64,000 bases of DNA from Ornithinibacillus contaminans (GCF_001038425.2 NZ_LDPV02000031.1:1-64000); one strand, 5' to 3'; shown: positions 17,803 to 28,101, numbered from the stretch's first letter. Notes: generated by a model not told the origin, from the sequence alone. Numbers and translations: made by a program.

Positions 17803-19544
17803 GCAATCACCCGCTTTAAAATGTCCGCTTCGATTGTTTTCCATAACCTTCTATGCCAATCAAGATTCTGCTTCCGTTCAGTTCTCACTTCGACAACGGA
17901 CAACCCTTGCTCGCTATAGCTTGTTCGTAATGCCACTGCTAGCTCGCTCGAACTCCTTGGTGCATGATAAGAACCACCGTACATTTCGATTGCTTTTTGA
18001 AACTCAATATCCACTGGAGTTCCAAATAAGGCTTCAAAATGCTTTTCCTGTGCTGCTTGTGGTAAAAACGAGAAGATACCACCACCATTATTATTAACCA
18101 ACAGAATCGTAATATTGAGCTGATAATGCTTTGCTGCTAATAAGCCATTCATATCATGATAAAAGGATAAGTCTCCGAGTAACAGCGTTACCGGCTCACC
18201 CGATGCCGCTGCTCCAACCCCACTTGATACCATTCCATCTATCCCATTAGCTCCACGATTGGCCAATAAATTAAGCCGTTTATCCGAAGCAAGCAAAAAC
18301 GTATCTACATCTCGGATCGCCATACTATTTCCAACATAGAGACTACTCTTATCTGGAATTACCTGCAGTAATTGTTTGACTGCATCTCCTTCCGTTATGA
18401 CAGCATCTGTGGCTTCCGTTACATGTGTGGTTGTGATCTTATTCATTTCTTGCCATTTATCAAGCCATGCTGAATTCTGCGCACTATTAATCGAACCTAC
18501 CTCTACTAAATCCGAACAAAGCATTATCGGATCCGCTATAATAAACTCAGTAGAATTGCCTACTGGCTCACGATATCCATCATGTGATTCGACAACATAT
18601 TGATTTACATCTTGATTTTCCTTCACATAGGACATATACGCTTTTGATACCGGCATTGCCCCAAAACGAATGATGAAGTCTGGTTTTAACGCACGACGAA
18701 TTTCCTCATTCCGTAAGAAAGCATCATAGCCTTCGATGATATTCCGCTTCGAATGATGTCCTGTTCGAACTTGAGAAAGGGGATCCGCTAAAACAGGTAA
18801 CCCGAACGCTTCAGCAAATAGCGTAACCGCTTCAGCGAAATCGTCATCCACCTGTGGCCCACACACAATAACACCACGAGCATGTAGACTTAGCTTAGCT
18901 GCCAAATGGTGTACCAATTCCTCTGGCAGTCTCTTTTTCCCTTCATACCAAGAAGTATAGGGCGTTCTAATCGGTTCTCCCCATAAATGTTCTACTGTAA
19001 AGTCCGGAACTAATGGTTCTCGAAAAGGAAAATTCAAGTGAATTGGGCCTGGATTACCAGATATGGCTTGATTAACAGCCCGAGCCGCTTTTGTTCTAGC
19101 ATAAGCCAGCATGCCGCTCGTTGCTTCAGGTAATGCCATTTCATGAAAGTCCTTAACATAATCTCCATACAATTTAATCTGATCAATGGCCTGTGGAGCG
19201 CCAACATCTCGTAACTCATGTGGCCGGTCAGCAGTTAGTGCAATTAATGGAACTCTACTTTGATGCGCTTCTACAATCGCTGGGAAATAATTCGCTGCCG
19301 CTGTACCAGATGAACAAACAAGCGCCACTGGGCGATTGGTTTGTTTGGCTAGCCCTAATCCAAAAAAGGCTGCAGAACGTTCATCCACAATAACCCATTC
19401 CTTAATAGCTGGATGCTCAGCAAAGGTCATTGCAAGTGGTGTTGACCTAGATCCAGGGGAGATGACAACATCAGTTAATCCACTTTTGGAAAGTTCATCT
19501 ACAAAGTTTGCTACATATCTTGTTAAATCTTCTGTGTGATTCAT
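17793..19544 (-). CDS. menD: SEPHCHC synthase (thiamine-diphosphate enzyme)
   Basis: 583 residues. Uses thiamine diphosphate to add a succinic-semialdehyde unit from 2-oxoglutarate to isochorismate. MenD-specific landmarks are DVVISPGSRSTPLA near residue 24, DERSAAFFGLGLAK near 54, and the cofactor motif LGDLSFYHDMNGL with NNNGGGIFSFLP near 460-490. AGGGGG lies just before the ATG, inside the last codons of menF. It overlaps menH at its 3' end. Confidence 0.97.
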   Translation of the reverse strand: MNHTEDLTRYVANFVDELSKSGLTDVVISPGSRSTPLAMTFAEHPAIKEWVIVDERSAAFFGLGLAKQTNRPVALVCSSGTAAANYFPAIVEAHQSRVPLIALTADRPHELRDVGAPQAIDQIKLYGDYVKDFHEMALPEATSGMLAYARTKAARAVNQAISGNPGPIHLNFPFREPLVPDFTVEHLWGEPIRTPYTSWYEGKKRLPEELVHHLAAKLSLHARGVIVCGPQVDDDFAEAVTLFAEAFGLPVLADPLSQVRTGHHSKRNIIEGYDAFLRNEEIRRALKPDFIIRFGAMPVSKAYMSYVKENQDVNQYVVESHDGYREPVGNSTEFIIADPIMLCSDLVEVGSINSAQNSAWLDKWQEMNKITTTHVTEATDAVITEGDAVKQLLQVIPDKSSLYVGNSMAIRDVDTFLLASDKRLNLLANRGANGIDGMVSSGVGAAASGEPVTLLLGDLSFYHDMNGLLAAKHYQLNITILLVNNNGGGIFSFLPQAAQEKHFEALFGTPVDIEFQKAIEMYGGSYHAPRSSSELAVALRTSYSEQGLSVVEVRTERKQNLDWHRRLWKTIEADILKRVIACD

Positions 19545-19546
19545 GG

Positions 19547-20929
19547 TTATCCCCCTAGTACTGTTAACATCGGTAAAAACTTAATACTTGTTTCTTCAAA
19601 TTCCGCTTCTGGATCCGAATCTGCTACCACTCCGCATCCTGCGAACAAGGATGCCTGATTTCCCTGTATTAAACCAGAGCGGATAGCAACTGCAAATTCA
19701 CCATTTTGATTACTGTCTATCCAGCCAATCGGTGCACCATACCAGCCTCTTTCTAGTAATTCTTCTTCACGTATAAAAGCCAGTGCTGCCTCTCTTGGTT
19801 CGCCTCCAAGGGCAGGTGTTGGATGTAATGCTTCCACCACATTAAAAATACTGGAGCCTGCTTTAAATCCTCCTCGTACAGGTGTATACAAATGCTGGAG
19901 GTTACGTAATTTGTATAAGACAGGCTTATCTGGCACTTGAATCGTGTCACAAAACTTCGCTATAGAAGTTTTTATCATTTGTACAACAAAATCATGCTCC
20001 TGTAAGTTCTTCTCATCGTGCAACAACGCATATCCGATTTTTTCATCCTCTTCAGTTGATTGGCCCCTAGGAGCAGTCCCAGCAAGACAGGTGGATAATA
20101 GCTGATTCTGTTCCACTTTGACAAGCCGTTCCGGCGAAGCACCAATGAAGCAGTCATTTCCTTGTTCGAATGCAAATATATAGCTAGTTGATTGTGTCTC
20201 CACTAATCCCTCTAACACTGCTGCGATATCTGCCTCATTAGAGAGTGTTAATCGTAATTCCCGCGCAAGGACAATTTTCTTTGCATGTCCCTCTGTAATA
20301 TAACTGGTTGCTTTCTGAACAGTGCGCTTCCATTCCTCTGGTTGAATCGCTTCCCGTTCTTCAATATGTAACGATACTTCATTTACATTCTGTTGCGTAT
20401 ACAACATTTCCTCTTTACGCTTCAGTTGATTATATATTTCAGAAGGGTTATCCTCGCTCGATACCAGCGTCGTAATGGTTACATAACAACTACCTTTATC
20501 CTTTATTAGCGTGAATTCTGGTATTCGAAGTTCACTCGTTGCAAAGTGCCTCCATAAGTCCGACTGCTTTTGTAACGGATCAAATGCCATGCCACCTATT
20601 GCATTTATTCCTGTACCCGGTGTTTGATAAGGGTTATAAATAAATGCGTTCCGTAAGACGTCATTCCATTTTGCTTCTAGCTGTTTGGCAGCCGCCTTCT
20701 CAGACACTAATGAAAAGACTGTTCCAAATCCAACTAAGGTAAAATCATCAAGGGAACTCTTCCAAAATGCACGATTCGTTCTTAGCTGTTCCCCCGCTTT
20801 AAACAATTCGATTGGATCAATCGTATCTATTTCTTTCGTATAACTAACAAGTCTTGTTTCAGAGGATTTAAGACTTTGAATAGCTTTTATTAGTGTTACT
20901 TCTAGTGATTCCTCTTTCACCTTAACCAT
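19547..20929 (-). CDS. menF: Isochorismate synthase
   Basis: 460 residues of the chorismate-utilising family. It diverts chorismate to isochorismate as the first step to menaquinone. C-terminal chorismate-binding landmarks are ATSYITEGHAKKIVLAREL, GASPERLVK, TCLAGTAPRG and HPTPALGGEPR. The start at 20929 follows CGGAGG; an upstream open extension to 20953 would contain that ribosome site. First gene of the men operon. The stop is two bases from the menD start. Confidence 0.96.
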   Translation of the reverse strand: MVKVKEESLEVTLIKAIQSLKSSETRLVSYTKEIDTIDPIELFKAGEQLRTNRAFWKSSLDDFTLVGFGTVFSLVSEKAAAKQLEAKWNDVLRNAFIYNPYQTPGTGINAIGGMAFDPLQKQSDLWRHFATSELRIPEFTLIKDKGSCYVTITTLVSSEDNPSEIYNQLKRKEEMLYTQQNVNEVSLHIEEREAIQPEEWKRTVQKATSYITEGHAKKIVLARELRLTLSNEADIAAVLEGLVETQSTSYIFAFEQGNDCFIGASPERLVKVEQNQLLSTCLAGTAPRGQSTEEDEKIGYALLHDEKNLQEHDFVVQMIKTSIAKFCDTIQVPDKPVLYKLRNLQHLYTPVRGGFKAGSSIFNVVEALHPTPALGGEPREAALAFIREEELLERGWYGAPIGWIDSNQNGEFAVAIRSGLIQGNQASLFAGCGVVADSDPEAEFEETSIKFLPMLTVLGG

Positions 20930-21068
20930 TAGGAAAACCTCCGTTACGTACAAACTAACTCCATTATATTCTATTCCCTTTTTACTAGTTTCTCAAGGAA
21001 TCCACCATTTACCACTGAAATCTAATCACAAGCAGAAATCTTCTTCCCGCAAAAAACTTGCTCCTTCA

Positions 21069-21097
21069 TTGACACCCCAATCCTTTTTGCCTAAACT
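21069..21097 (+). promoter_or_regulatory. menA promoter (sigma-A)
   Basis: TTGACA (21069-21074), exactly 17 bases, TAAACT (21092-21097). The menA start codon is about 43 bases downstream. Confidence 0.85.
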
Positions 21098-21139
21098 TAA
21101 ATAGGATAAACACTGAGAACTTTAGAGGGGATAACACAT

Positions 21140-22075
21140 ATGGGAACAACGAATAAAGATTCAATTAAGCAAGCATTAAACGAACGAGAAGGCTTCCAAA
21201 TATGGTGGCGACTACTTCGCCCACATACGCTAACAGCATCCTTTGTTCCTGTCTTTGTTGGAACGATGATAGCATTGAACAATGAATCATTTCATATAGT
21301 AGTTTTTCTAGCAATGCTTATTGCATCCATGCTAATCCAATCAGCTACCAATATGTTTAATGAATACTATGATTTCGTTAGAGGGGTCGATACAGAGGAA
21401 TCAGTCGGCATTGGTGGTACAATCGTACGTGATGGAATTAAACCAAAAACAGTACTTACACTTGCACTTGTGTTTTATGCTGTCGCTCTTTTATTGGGTG
21501 TCTACATTTGTATTATGTCTAGCTGGTTAATTGCCGTTATAGGACTTGTTTGTATGCTGTTTGGCTACTTCTATACCGGTGGTCCACTACCAATCTCCAC
21601 AACACCACTTGGAGAAGTATTTTCAGGATTACTGATGGGTACTGTGATAATTGGAATTAGTTATTATGTCCAGACATTAATGATCACAGCTAATGTTATA
21701 ATTATTTCCATACCAGTAGCGATTTTCATTGCATGTATTATGCTTGCAAACAATATTCGCGACTTAGATGGCGATAAAGCAAGTGGTCGAAAAACACTTG
21801 CAATTCTTTTAGGTAGACCATATGCGATTCGTTTTTTAGCTATTCTGTTTATTATTGCTTTCGGCCTTACGTTAATTTATACCGTAATTGGTCTATTACC
21901 ACTATGGTCGCTTATTACACTTCTTGCGGTGATACCTGCAATTAAAGTCATTAAAAATTTCAAAGGCAAAACACAACCTCTTGAAATGATGCCAGCAATG
22001 AAATTAACTGGTAAAACGAATACGATTTATGGCATTCTATTAGGAATTTCTTTACTGCTTCATTATTTCATCTAA
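21140..22075 (+). CDS. menA: 1,4-Dihydroxy-2-naphthoate polyprenyltransferase
   Basis: 311 residues, the same length as in B. subtilis, with about eight membrane segments. It attaches the prenyl chain to DHNA at the membrane. The UbiA-family aspartate motifs are NMFNEYYDFVRGVDTEE near residue 72 and NNIRDLDGDKASGRKT near 210. It is divergent from menF. The thioesterase gene follows 37 bases on, so the two are probably cotranscribed from the promoter at 21069. Confidence 0.97.
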   Translation: MGTTNKDSIKQALNEREGFQIWWRLLRPHTLTASFVPVFVGTMIALNNESFHIVVFLAMLIASMLIQSATNMFNEYYDFVRGVDTEESVGIGGTIVRDGIKPKTVLTLALVFYAVALLLGVYICIMSSWLIAVIGLVCMLFGYFYTGGPLPISTTPLGEVFSGLLMGTVIIGISYYVQTLMITANVIIISIPVAIFIACIMLANNIRDLDGDKASGRKTLAILLGRPYAIRFLAILFIIAFGLTLIYTVIGLLPLWSLITLLAVIPAIKVIKNFKGKTQPLEMMPAMKLTGKTNTIYGILLGISLLLHYFI

Positions 22076-22112
22076 GATAGGCTAAAAAACCAATTAGTTG
22101 GAGGGGAATTAG

Positions 22113-22499
22113 ATGGAATTTAAGAATACATTAATGGAGTCACTTGGCATTGAGGTAGTGTCATTAGAAAAAAATCTTGTTGAAATGACGATGCCAGTAG
22201 ATAGCCGTACTCATCAGCCATTAGGATTTTTACATGGCGGGGCTAATGTGGCACTCGCTGAGTCTGCTGCAAGTATCGGAGCATGTCTACATGTGGATCT
22301 CAACCAGTATCATGTATTCGGGATTGAAATCAATGCCAATCATGTCAAAAGCAAGCGCGATGGCATGGTAACCGCAAAAGCAGAACCAATCCATATCGGG
22401 AAAACAACTATGGTTTGGGAAGTGAACATTCGTGATGAAGAAGAAAACCTACTTTGTATATCACGATGTACCATCGGTATTGTACCGAAAAAAAGCTAA
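22113..22499 (+). CDS. menI: Hotdog-fold thioesterase, probable DHNA-CoA thioesterase
   Basis: 128 residues of the PaaI/YuxO hotdog family. LGFLHGGANVALAESAAS (about 38-55) is the catalytic segment with the acidic residue in the long helix. DHNA-CoA must be hydrolysed before MenA acts, and enzymes of this family do so in other bacteria. The gene directly follows menA, so that role is the likely one; function is inferred from family plus context. AGGGG precedes the ATG. The stop codon overlaps the terminator stem. Confidence 0.85.
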   Translation: MEFKNTLMESLGIEVVSLEKNLVEMTMPVDSRTHQPLGFLHGGANVALAESAASIGACLHVDLNQYHVFGIEINANHVKSKRDGMVTAKAEPIHIGKTTMVWEVNIRDEEENLLCISRCTIGIVPKKS

Positions 22500-22528
22500 T
22501 CCTTTTTTCAATGAGGATTAGCTTTTTT
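22491..22528. terminator. Terminator between menI and ribU
   Basis: 12-bp stem AAAAGCTAATCC (22491-22502) with GGATTAGCTTTT (22515-22526), T/A tracts on both sides, between convergent genes. Confidence 0.93.
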
Positions 22529-22532
22529 CGTA

Positions 22533-23123
22533 TTATATAAATTTTGTTTGTTGTTGTTCAATCCAACGACGTAATTTTATAAAGATCGGTATGAATAATA
22601 ACCCGACGATAATACCTTTTATGACATTGAATGGCAAAATTCCAACTAGAACTGTTCCAATCTTGGCAGCGGAAGTCATATCTCCCCAGCCCATCATAAC
22701 AGCATATACCGGTAGTAACACGAAATAATTAAATACACCCATACCTACTGCCATAATAATCGTTCCCGTTACAAGACCTGATACAATACTTTTTACACCT
22801 TTGTGATAGCGATGATAAAGTATTCCCACTGGTAGTACAAACAGTGCCCCTGCTAAAAAGTTAGCAGTTACCCCAACGATTTCGCCTCCACCGATTGCTA
22901 AATATAATACATTTTTAATCGCAACTACGATTAAACCAGCTAATGGTGAAAAGATTAGCGATGCCATAATGGCAGGCACATCACTAAAATCAATTTTTAA
23001 ATAGCTCGGCAAAAGTGGTAAGGGGAAATTAATAAAGAATAGCAATAATGAAATTGCCCCCAGTAAAGCTAAAATGATCAGTCTTGTTAAATTTGATGAT
23101 TGCTTGTTTGTTCTTTGCATCAT
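22533..23123 (-). CDS. ribU: Riboflavin ECF transporter substrate-binding protein
   Basis: 196 residues with about six membrane segments. The first helix region has YLKIDFSDVPAI, the signature of RibU (YpaA/FmnP) S components, followed by SPLAGLIVVAIKN. It binds riboflavin and uses the shared ECF energising module encoded elsewhere. The RFN element directly upstream independently supports flavin transport. GGAGG precedes a tandem ATGATG; the second ATG (23120) is an equally good start. Confidence 0.95.
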   Translation of the reverse strand: MMQRTNKQSSNLTRLIILALLGAISLLLFFINFPLPLLPSYLKIDFSDVPAIMASLIFSPLAGLIVVAIKNVLYLAIGGGEIVGVTANFLAGALFVLPVGILYHRYHKGVKSIVSGLVTGTIIMAVGMGVFNYFVLLPVYAVMMGWGDMTSAAKIGTVLVGILPFNVIKGIIVGLLFIPIFIKLRRWIEQQQTKFI

Positions 23124-23189
23124 CGTTCTCCTCCTTCATCTAATTATCGATTCACATCTTGTGATGAAGGAGAGCTATTCCCACAAATT

Positions 23190-23232
23190 TAAAAACCCTA
23201 AAGCGCGACCTAATCGGGGCTTTAGGGTTATC
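23190..23232 (-). terminator. Terminator of the RFN element
   Basis: Stem AACCCTAAAGC with GCTTTAGGGTT (about 23194-23204 with 23219-23229). The minus strand continues into a T-rich run. It lies between the aptamer and ribU. Confidence 0.9.
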
Positions 23233-23281
23233 ATTCATAGGAAATAAAGGCGTATTCAAATACACCAATAAATTAGCTCGA

Positions 23282-23419
23282 CATCTTCTCCCATCCAGAC
23301 TTTAACTGTCGGTCCTGGACTCACACCAGGTCAACCGTTTGAATTGATCAAACAGTTCACGGACTTTGAACCTTCGTTCATTACCGTCGGTCGGGAATTG
23401 CACCCTGCCCCGAAGATGG
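23282..23419 (-). promoter_or_regulatory. FMN riboswitch (RFN element) of ribU
   Basis: Read on the minus strand the RFN blocks appear in order: ATCTTCGGGGCAGGGTG, AATTCCCGACCG, GGCGGTAA-like GACGGTAA, AAGTCCGTGAAC, GGTTGACCTGGTG, CCAGGACCGACAG, and TTAAAGTCTGGATGGGAGAAGAT at the 3' end. The closing strands ATCTTC and GAAGAT form P1. FMN binding is known to promote termination or block translation; here a terminator follows. A likely -10, TATAAT, is at 23445-23450 on the minus strand. Confidence 0.97.
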
Positions 23420-23542
23420 AATCGATATTTTATTGTCACTAATTATTATACATAGCGTATATCGGTTTGAAAAGGGATTTGCACTTTAAATTTTTGGTGA
23501 GTAAATTGCGTAGTGGTTTAACCATATTGATCGTCTTCAATC

Positions 23543-23578
23543 AAAAAAGGTGCAGAAGCCGAAGCTCCTACACCTTTT
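23543..23578 (-). terminator. Terminator of the bacillopeptidase F gene
   Basis: On the minus strand AAAAGGTGTAGGAGC pairs with GCTTCTGCACCTTTT and is followed by TTTTTTGA, about 50 bases after the stop codon. Confidence 0.92.
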
Positions 23579-23627
23579 CCCAAAACTTTTAGATTGAATA
23601 CTATATTCCCTCTCAAAAGCGTTCGGT

Positions 23628-26600
23628 TTACTCACTCACATTAATGTAAAGTTTACCTTCTGCTTGTTCACGGGTTTCGTTACCGAAGTCATCTCTGACT
23701 TTCACCTCGATGACAGCTCCATCTGCTTTTAGATTGCTTGGTGCTGTCCAGTAACCGACATAATGGCCATCTGAAGTTTCCATTAATGGTAACTCAGTTG
23801 CATTTTGAACAGTAACACGGTCACCAAGATTTGTTAGTGGCATATGGATGACGAAGGTTGCCCTTAGATCAGCCTCACTATCAAACTCAATCTTAACCGT
23901 TTCACCAGCTTGTAACGTATGATCCTCTGCTGGTGTTAGATTTTCAATTTCTGGTGCTGTATAGTCAGCTAGCAAGGTTACAGATTGAGTCGTTGTATTA
24001 CCAGCTAAGTCAGATGCTTCTACTTCAATCGTATTTTCACCTTCATCAAGTAGAATACGTTTCGAATAGCTTCCATCCTCAACGGTTGCTAGTTGTCCAT
24101 TTACTTTGACAAAATCTAGGTTTGCATCATCAACTGTACCTTCAACCGTAACTGTTTCACGATTCGTCTTGTCACCATCTGCTGGACTATCAATCGATAA
24201 TTCTGGTGCAGCTGTATCTAATGTCACAGTTACTGCCTCTGATACGGTAGCTTCCTCACCATTTGCAAATGATGCAGCAGTAAAGACGTTTTCACCCTCT
24301 GACAGTTCTGTGTCAATTGCGAAGGTACCATCTTCACTAACCTCAGCACTTCCGACTTCTTCACCGTTATTGGATAGCTTAACAGTAGTTGTAGGAGATG
24401 CATTTCCTTCTACCGTTACACTTGCTTCATTTGTAAATAAACCATCTGTTGGTGAAGTGATTTCAGGTGTTTCTACCGGATAAGCAATTCGTGCTCGAAT
24501 CATGTAGTTACCTTCAATTGCAGGTGAAGCACTCCATGCACCACCAACTAATTGATAGCTTCTTCCTGCATTTGTGCTACTTTCATCAGTTGCTAATCCT
24601 GGTGAATTTGGATTTGGATCTGTTTGAATATAAACCATATAGAAGTCGCCATCTACTTGGATATTTTCCTCACGTAAGTCGACTACGGTCCATTCATCTA
24701 GACTTCTGATTGCTTCAGCATTAATAGGTCCGGCTAATTTTTCACCAGGAGTTCCATCTGGACCTGAAGCATCCCAAACTTCAACAGCAAAGTTTGTTCC
24801 ACCCGGAAGTGGCCAATCAGTACCATGGAATTGGAATACACCGTCTGTAACCAGTGCACTCTCTTGACCTTCTGGCAAGGACATTTTCACAGCCCAACCA
24901 TTACCTGCATCATAGAATGCTCGTGCATTTTCAGCTGTACCATCATCATAACCAATTTCTCCACCAGGATATGTGAAATATGGTTCAAGCTCAACATTTA
25001 GTTCCTTATCGGAATCAAATGTTACTTCTATTTCCTGTCCATGATAATCTCTTGCTACTACTTTAAGGGTATATGTTCCCTCATATGCAGTAAGCGAGTA
25101 ATTACCATTTTCATCTGTTACAACTGGCTCTACATTGGCATCTTCCACCAATAGCACCGTAGCACCTTCAATCGGATTACCCGACTTTTGGCTAGTAACA
25201 GTACCTGTCACAGTTGCTTGTGGTAACTCCTCTAAATTGAAGTTAGCTGTAACACTTGCATCAGCTTCAAGATTTACAGATTGTTCCTGTGAACGGAATC
25301 CGTAAGTTTCTGCTACTACAGTAAATTCACCAGCAGGATGTGTTAACGAATACGAACCATCAGCTGGATTGGTTTGTACGGAGCGACCACTTTCTAGAAC
25401 ACTTACTTGTGCTGCAAGTGGTAACGCCATTGGACTAACTTTTTCCACCTTTTCCACTTCAGCCTTCTCTTTAGAAGCAGCTCCTTTAGCTAGTGAAAGC
25501 TTCTTCGCAGATTCTTTTGCTTTTAAGTTGTTTTCTTGCGTAATTTCTTTTCCTTTATCTTTTGCTAATGCTAACGATGTATCTGATAAAGCAACATCGT
25601 CAATAAACCATCCTTCACGTACTACCGTAAAGTCTGAAGTAAGTTTAAATCCGATATAGACACGTTGACCACTATATTCAGATAGATCTACCTCAGCACT
25701 TTCCCAGCCAGCTGTGTCACCACTGTATTCTACTAATTCCGTCCAGTTCTCACCGTCTGTTGAGATAACCACATAACCAAAGTCATATGCAGTTCCTGAA
25801 CTATACATTTCTAGGTTATGCCATTGCTGGAACTGTAAGAAAGCAGGACCTTCTGGAAGATCAACTGGCGGCATAACTAACGTTGCATTTGCATTGTTTT
25901 CATATGTGTTATCTAAATCTGTACCATAAGCTTTTGCACCTGAGAATGCTTCCCCAGGGCCAGATACAGGCTCGCCCCACTCCCATTCATCACCTGCACC
26001 AGAAGAAGTCCAACCTGCTGGTGAGGATTCGAAATCTTGGAAGTAGCCTGTAGTAATACCCGCATTTACAGGGATTGAGAATTCATCACTCTCTACTGGG
26101 TTATTACCAAAATCAGTCACGGTAAATTTATAATTTAATGTGCCAACTTCTAATTCCTCTCCAGGAATAGTGGCAGCAAATTCACCAGACTTATAGTCAC
26201 CAGATTCTTGTGCAGCCTCAACAGTTTGCCACTCGCCATCGTTGCTTTGATAGCTTAGCTCTACTGAAACGACCCCAATATTATCTGATACAGTTGCCAC
26301 CAAATCTAAGTCCATTCCAGCAAATGTTTCGGAAGGACCACTATGTTCGATAGTAGGTGCTTCTGTATCTTCCCCGTCCATTGTTACTTGACCTTGAATC
26401 GTACCAAGACCATTTACAACGGAAGAAACGGCGTCATATGCATTAACTAGACCCCATCCAAAACCATTATTTGGTGATTCTGGATATTCACTATCGGTTA
26501 ATGGTATTGCCGTATCTGTTAAAATTTGTTCAATATCATCAATAGATAACCCTGCATTAGCTTGTAGCAATAGTGCTACAACACCAGATACTGCAGGACC

Positions 26601-27944
26601 TGCCATTGATGTACCATTCCAACCACCCTCATAGCTACCACCAGGAACAGAAGAACGAATATTCACCCCTGGAGCAGAGACCTCTGGTTTGATTTCTCCA
26701 TATGGAGATGGGCCTTCTAATGAGAAGCTAGCTAAATTATTATTTATATCCGTTGCACCTGTTGCAAAGGATTCTGGATAGTTTGCTGGTACCGCAACTG
26801 AACCAGGACCACCAGGATTAAATAAATCTGTATTACCAGCTGAAAACTCTGGGAAAATTCCAGCAGCACGCCAAGCGATGACAACATCTCGGTACCATTC
26901 ATCAAGACCAGGGCCGCCTCCCCAAGAGTTATTAACCACATCTGGCGCCATAGAAACATCTCCACCTGGAGCTAGCATCCACTCACCAGCATTCAGGATT
27001 GGTAAATCTGCGCCACTACCACTAGCGTCAAATATTTTAGCTGCAATAAATTTAGCACCTGGAGCCACACCGATTTGGTTGGAACCATCTGGCTCACTAC
27101 CTACCATTGTGCCGGTTACGTGTGTCCCGTGGCCATGATCGTCATATGACTCTGTTTGACCAGCAACAGCATCATAGAAGCTATACGTATGGTCTACTTC
27201 ACCAGTTGCAGCATTATAACCGCGATACTTTTCTTTCAATGCTGGGTGATCCCAATCAGCACCAGTATCAAGACTTCCTACAACGATTCCAGATCCATCA
27301 AATCCCATGTTCCATACTTGTGGAGCACCAACTCTGTCAATGTTCCACTCGACATTAGCAATCTCGGAATCTGTTGCTTTCGCTTTCTCATCAACTTCTA
27401 CTTCAAATAATTTTCTTGTTTCGTTTTTAAGTAGCTTTTCTACTTCTGGAAAGCTAGTTAACTTTTCCGCCACATCTTTTGTTGCGGTTACACCAATACC
27501 ATTAACAATATATAATGGATCAATGTTTTCGACATTCCCTTTAGCTGCCTCTTCTTCCAGAAATGCCATGACATTTTTTTGTGATTCGCTAGCAGTAGTT
27601 TTCAATTCAGAAATTACTGCTGAACGCTGTGCAAACTCAGCATTAAATGCCGAAAGATTAGCCTTTTTAGCATTCGCCTTCGCTTTATTTGCAGCTTTCA
27701 TTACATCCGCTTTTTCCGAAAACTTAATAATAAAAGTAGCCTTATCGTTTTTCTCGAAGTCACTTGCTACTCGTTCTGTTAATTTCGCTGCGTTAGTCGA
27801 TGCCTTTGCAGAACCATTTAAGCTCACATTGGAACCAGAAAGAGATTCAGCGGTTGCCATCATCGGTGTTATTAGGCTAAATAGCATTAACACGATCGCA
27901 ACGATACTAAACGATCTGACTTTGTTGCGTCTTTTTCGATTCAT
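23628..27944 (-). CDS. bpr: Bacillopeptidase F-type secreted serine protease (S8)
   Basis: 1438 residues, near the size of B. subtilis Bpr. It has a signal peptide (1-33), an I9-like propeptide (to about 190) and a subtilisin domain. The triad is Asp226 in SLDTGAD, His272 in HGHGTHV and Ser446 in GTSMAGP. Then come an Ig-like region, a MAM/jelly-roll domain (about 640-790), a charged linker, carboxypeptidase-regulatory/Cna-B-like repeats, a second beta domain and Bap/Ig-like repeats to the end. No LPXTG or SLH anchor is seen, so it is probably released. GGGAGG precedes the ATG at 27944. Confidence 0.95.
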   Translation of the reverse strand: MNRKRRNKVRSFSIVAIVLMLFSLITPMMATAESLSGSNVSLNGSAKASTNAAKLTERVASDFEKNDKATFIIKFSEKADVMKAANKAKANAKKANLSAFNAEFAQRSAVISELKTTASESQKNVMAFLEEEAAKGNVENIDPLYIVNGIGVTATKDVAEKLTSFPEVEKLLKNETRKLFEVEVDEKAKATDSEIANVEWNIDRVGAPQVWNMGFDGSGIVVGSLDTGADWDHPALKEKYRGYNAATGEVDHTYSFYDAVAGQTESYDDHGHGTHVTGTMVGSEPDGSNQIGVAPGAKFIAAKIFDASGSGADLPILNAGEWMLAPGGDVSMAPDVVNNSWGGGPGLDEWYRDVVIAWRAAGIFPEFSAGNTDLFNPGGPGSVAVPANYPESFATGATDINNNLASFSLEGPSPYGEIKPEVSAPGVNIRSSVPGGSYEGGWNGTSMAGPAVSGVVALLLQANAGLSIDDIEQILTDTAIPLTDSEYPESPNNGFGWGLVNAYDAVSSVVNGLGTIQGQVTMDGEDTEAPTIEHSGPSETFAGMDLDLVATVSDNIGVVSVELSYQSNDGEWQTVEAAQESGDYKSGEFAATIPGEELEVGTLNYKFTVTDFGNNPVESDEFSIPVNAGITTGYFQDFESSPAGWTSSGAGDEWEWGEPVSGPGEAFSGAKAYGTDLDNTYENNANATLVMPPVDLPEGPAFLQFQQWHNLEMYSSGTAYDFGYVVISTDGENWTELVEYSGDTAGWESAEVDLSEYSGQRVYIGFKLTSDFTVVREGWFIDDVALSDTSLALAKDKGKEITQENNLKAKESAKKLSLAKGAASKEKAEVEKVEKVSPMALPLAAQVSVLESGRSVQTNPADGSYSLTHPAGEFTVVAETYGFRSQEQSVNLEADASVTANFNLEELPQATVTGTVTSQKSGNPIEGATVLLVEDANVEPVVTDENGNYSLTAYEGTYTLKVVARDYHGQEIEVTFDSDKELNVELEPYFTYPGGEIGYDDGTAENARAFYDAGNGWAVKMSLPEGQESALVTDGVFQFHGTDWPLPGGTNFAVEVWDASGPDGTPGEKLAGPINAEAIRSLDEWTVVDLREENIQVDGDFYMVYIQTDPNPNSPGLATDESSTNAGRSYQLVGGAWSASPAIEGNYMIRARIAYPVETPEITSPTDGLFTNEASVTVEGNASPTTTVKLSNNGEEVGSAEVSEDGTFAIDTELSEGENVFTAASFANGEEATVSEAVTVTLDTAAPELSIDSPADGDKTNRETVTVEGTVDDANLDFVKVNGQLATVEDGSYSKRILLDEGENTIEVEASDLAGNTTTQSVTLLADYTAPEIENLTPAEDHTLQAGETVKIEFDSEADLRATFVIHMPLTNLGDRVTVQNATELPLMETSDGHYVGYWTAPSNLKADGAVIEVKVRDDFGNETREQAEGKLYINVSE

Positions 27945-28045
27945 TTTCAATCCTCCCACCATATTTTTGAGATGTATTACGTACTACTCTTCTATCCCCC
28001 TTTTCTAGAAAGATTGCAAAGCTGTATAAATCTGGATGGTCGCTT

Positions 28046-28101
28046 TTTGGAGGAATCTAGTTGTTATATTAACTTTGGAGGAATCTAGTTGCTATATTAA
28101 C
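28046..28101. repeat. 28-bp tandem repeat, two copies
   Basis: Units at 28046-28073 and 28074-28101 share GGAGGAATCTAGTTG then a single T/C difference and TATATTAAC. They lie about 100-160 bases upstream of bpr. Confidence 0.9.

Noticed and set aside
27307-28008. 233-codon plus-strand frame
   Set aside because: It runs antisense to the bpr propeptide region, lacks a ribosome site and has no recognisable domain; bpr on the other strand is certain.
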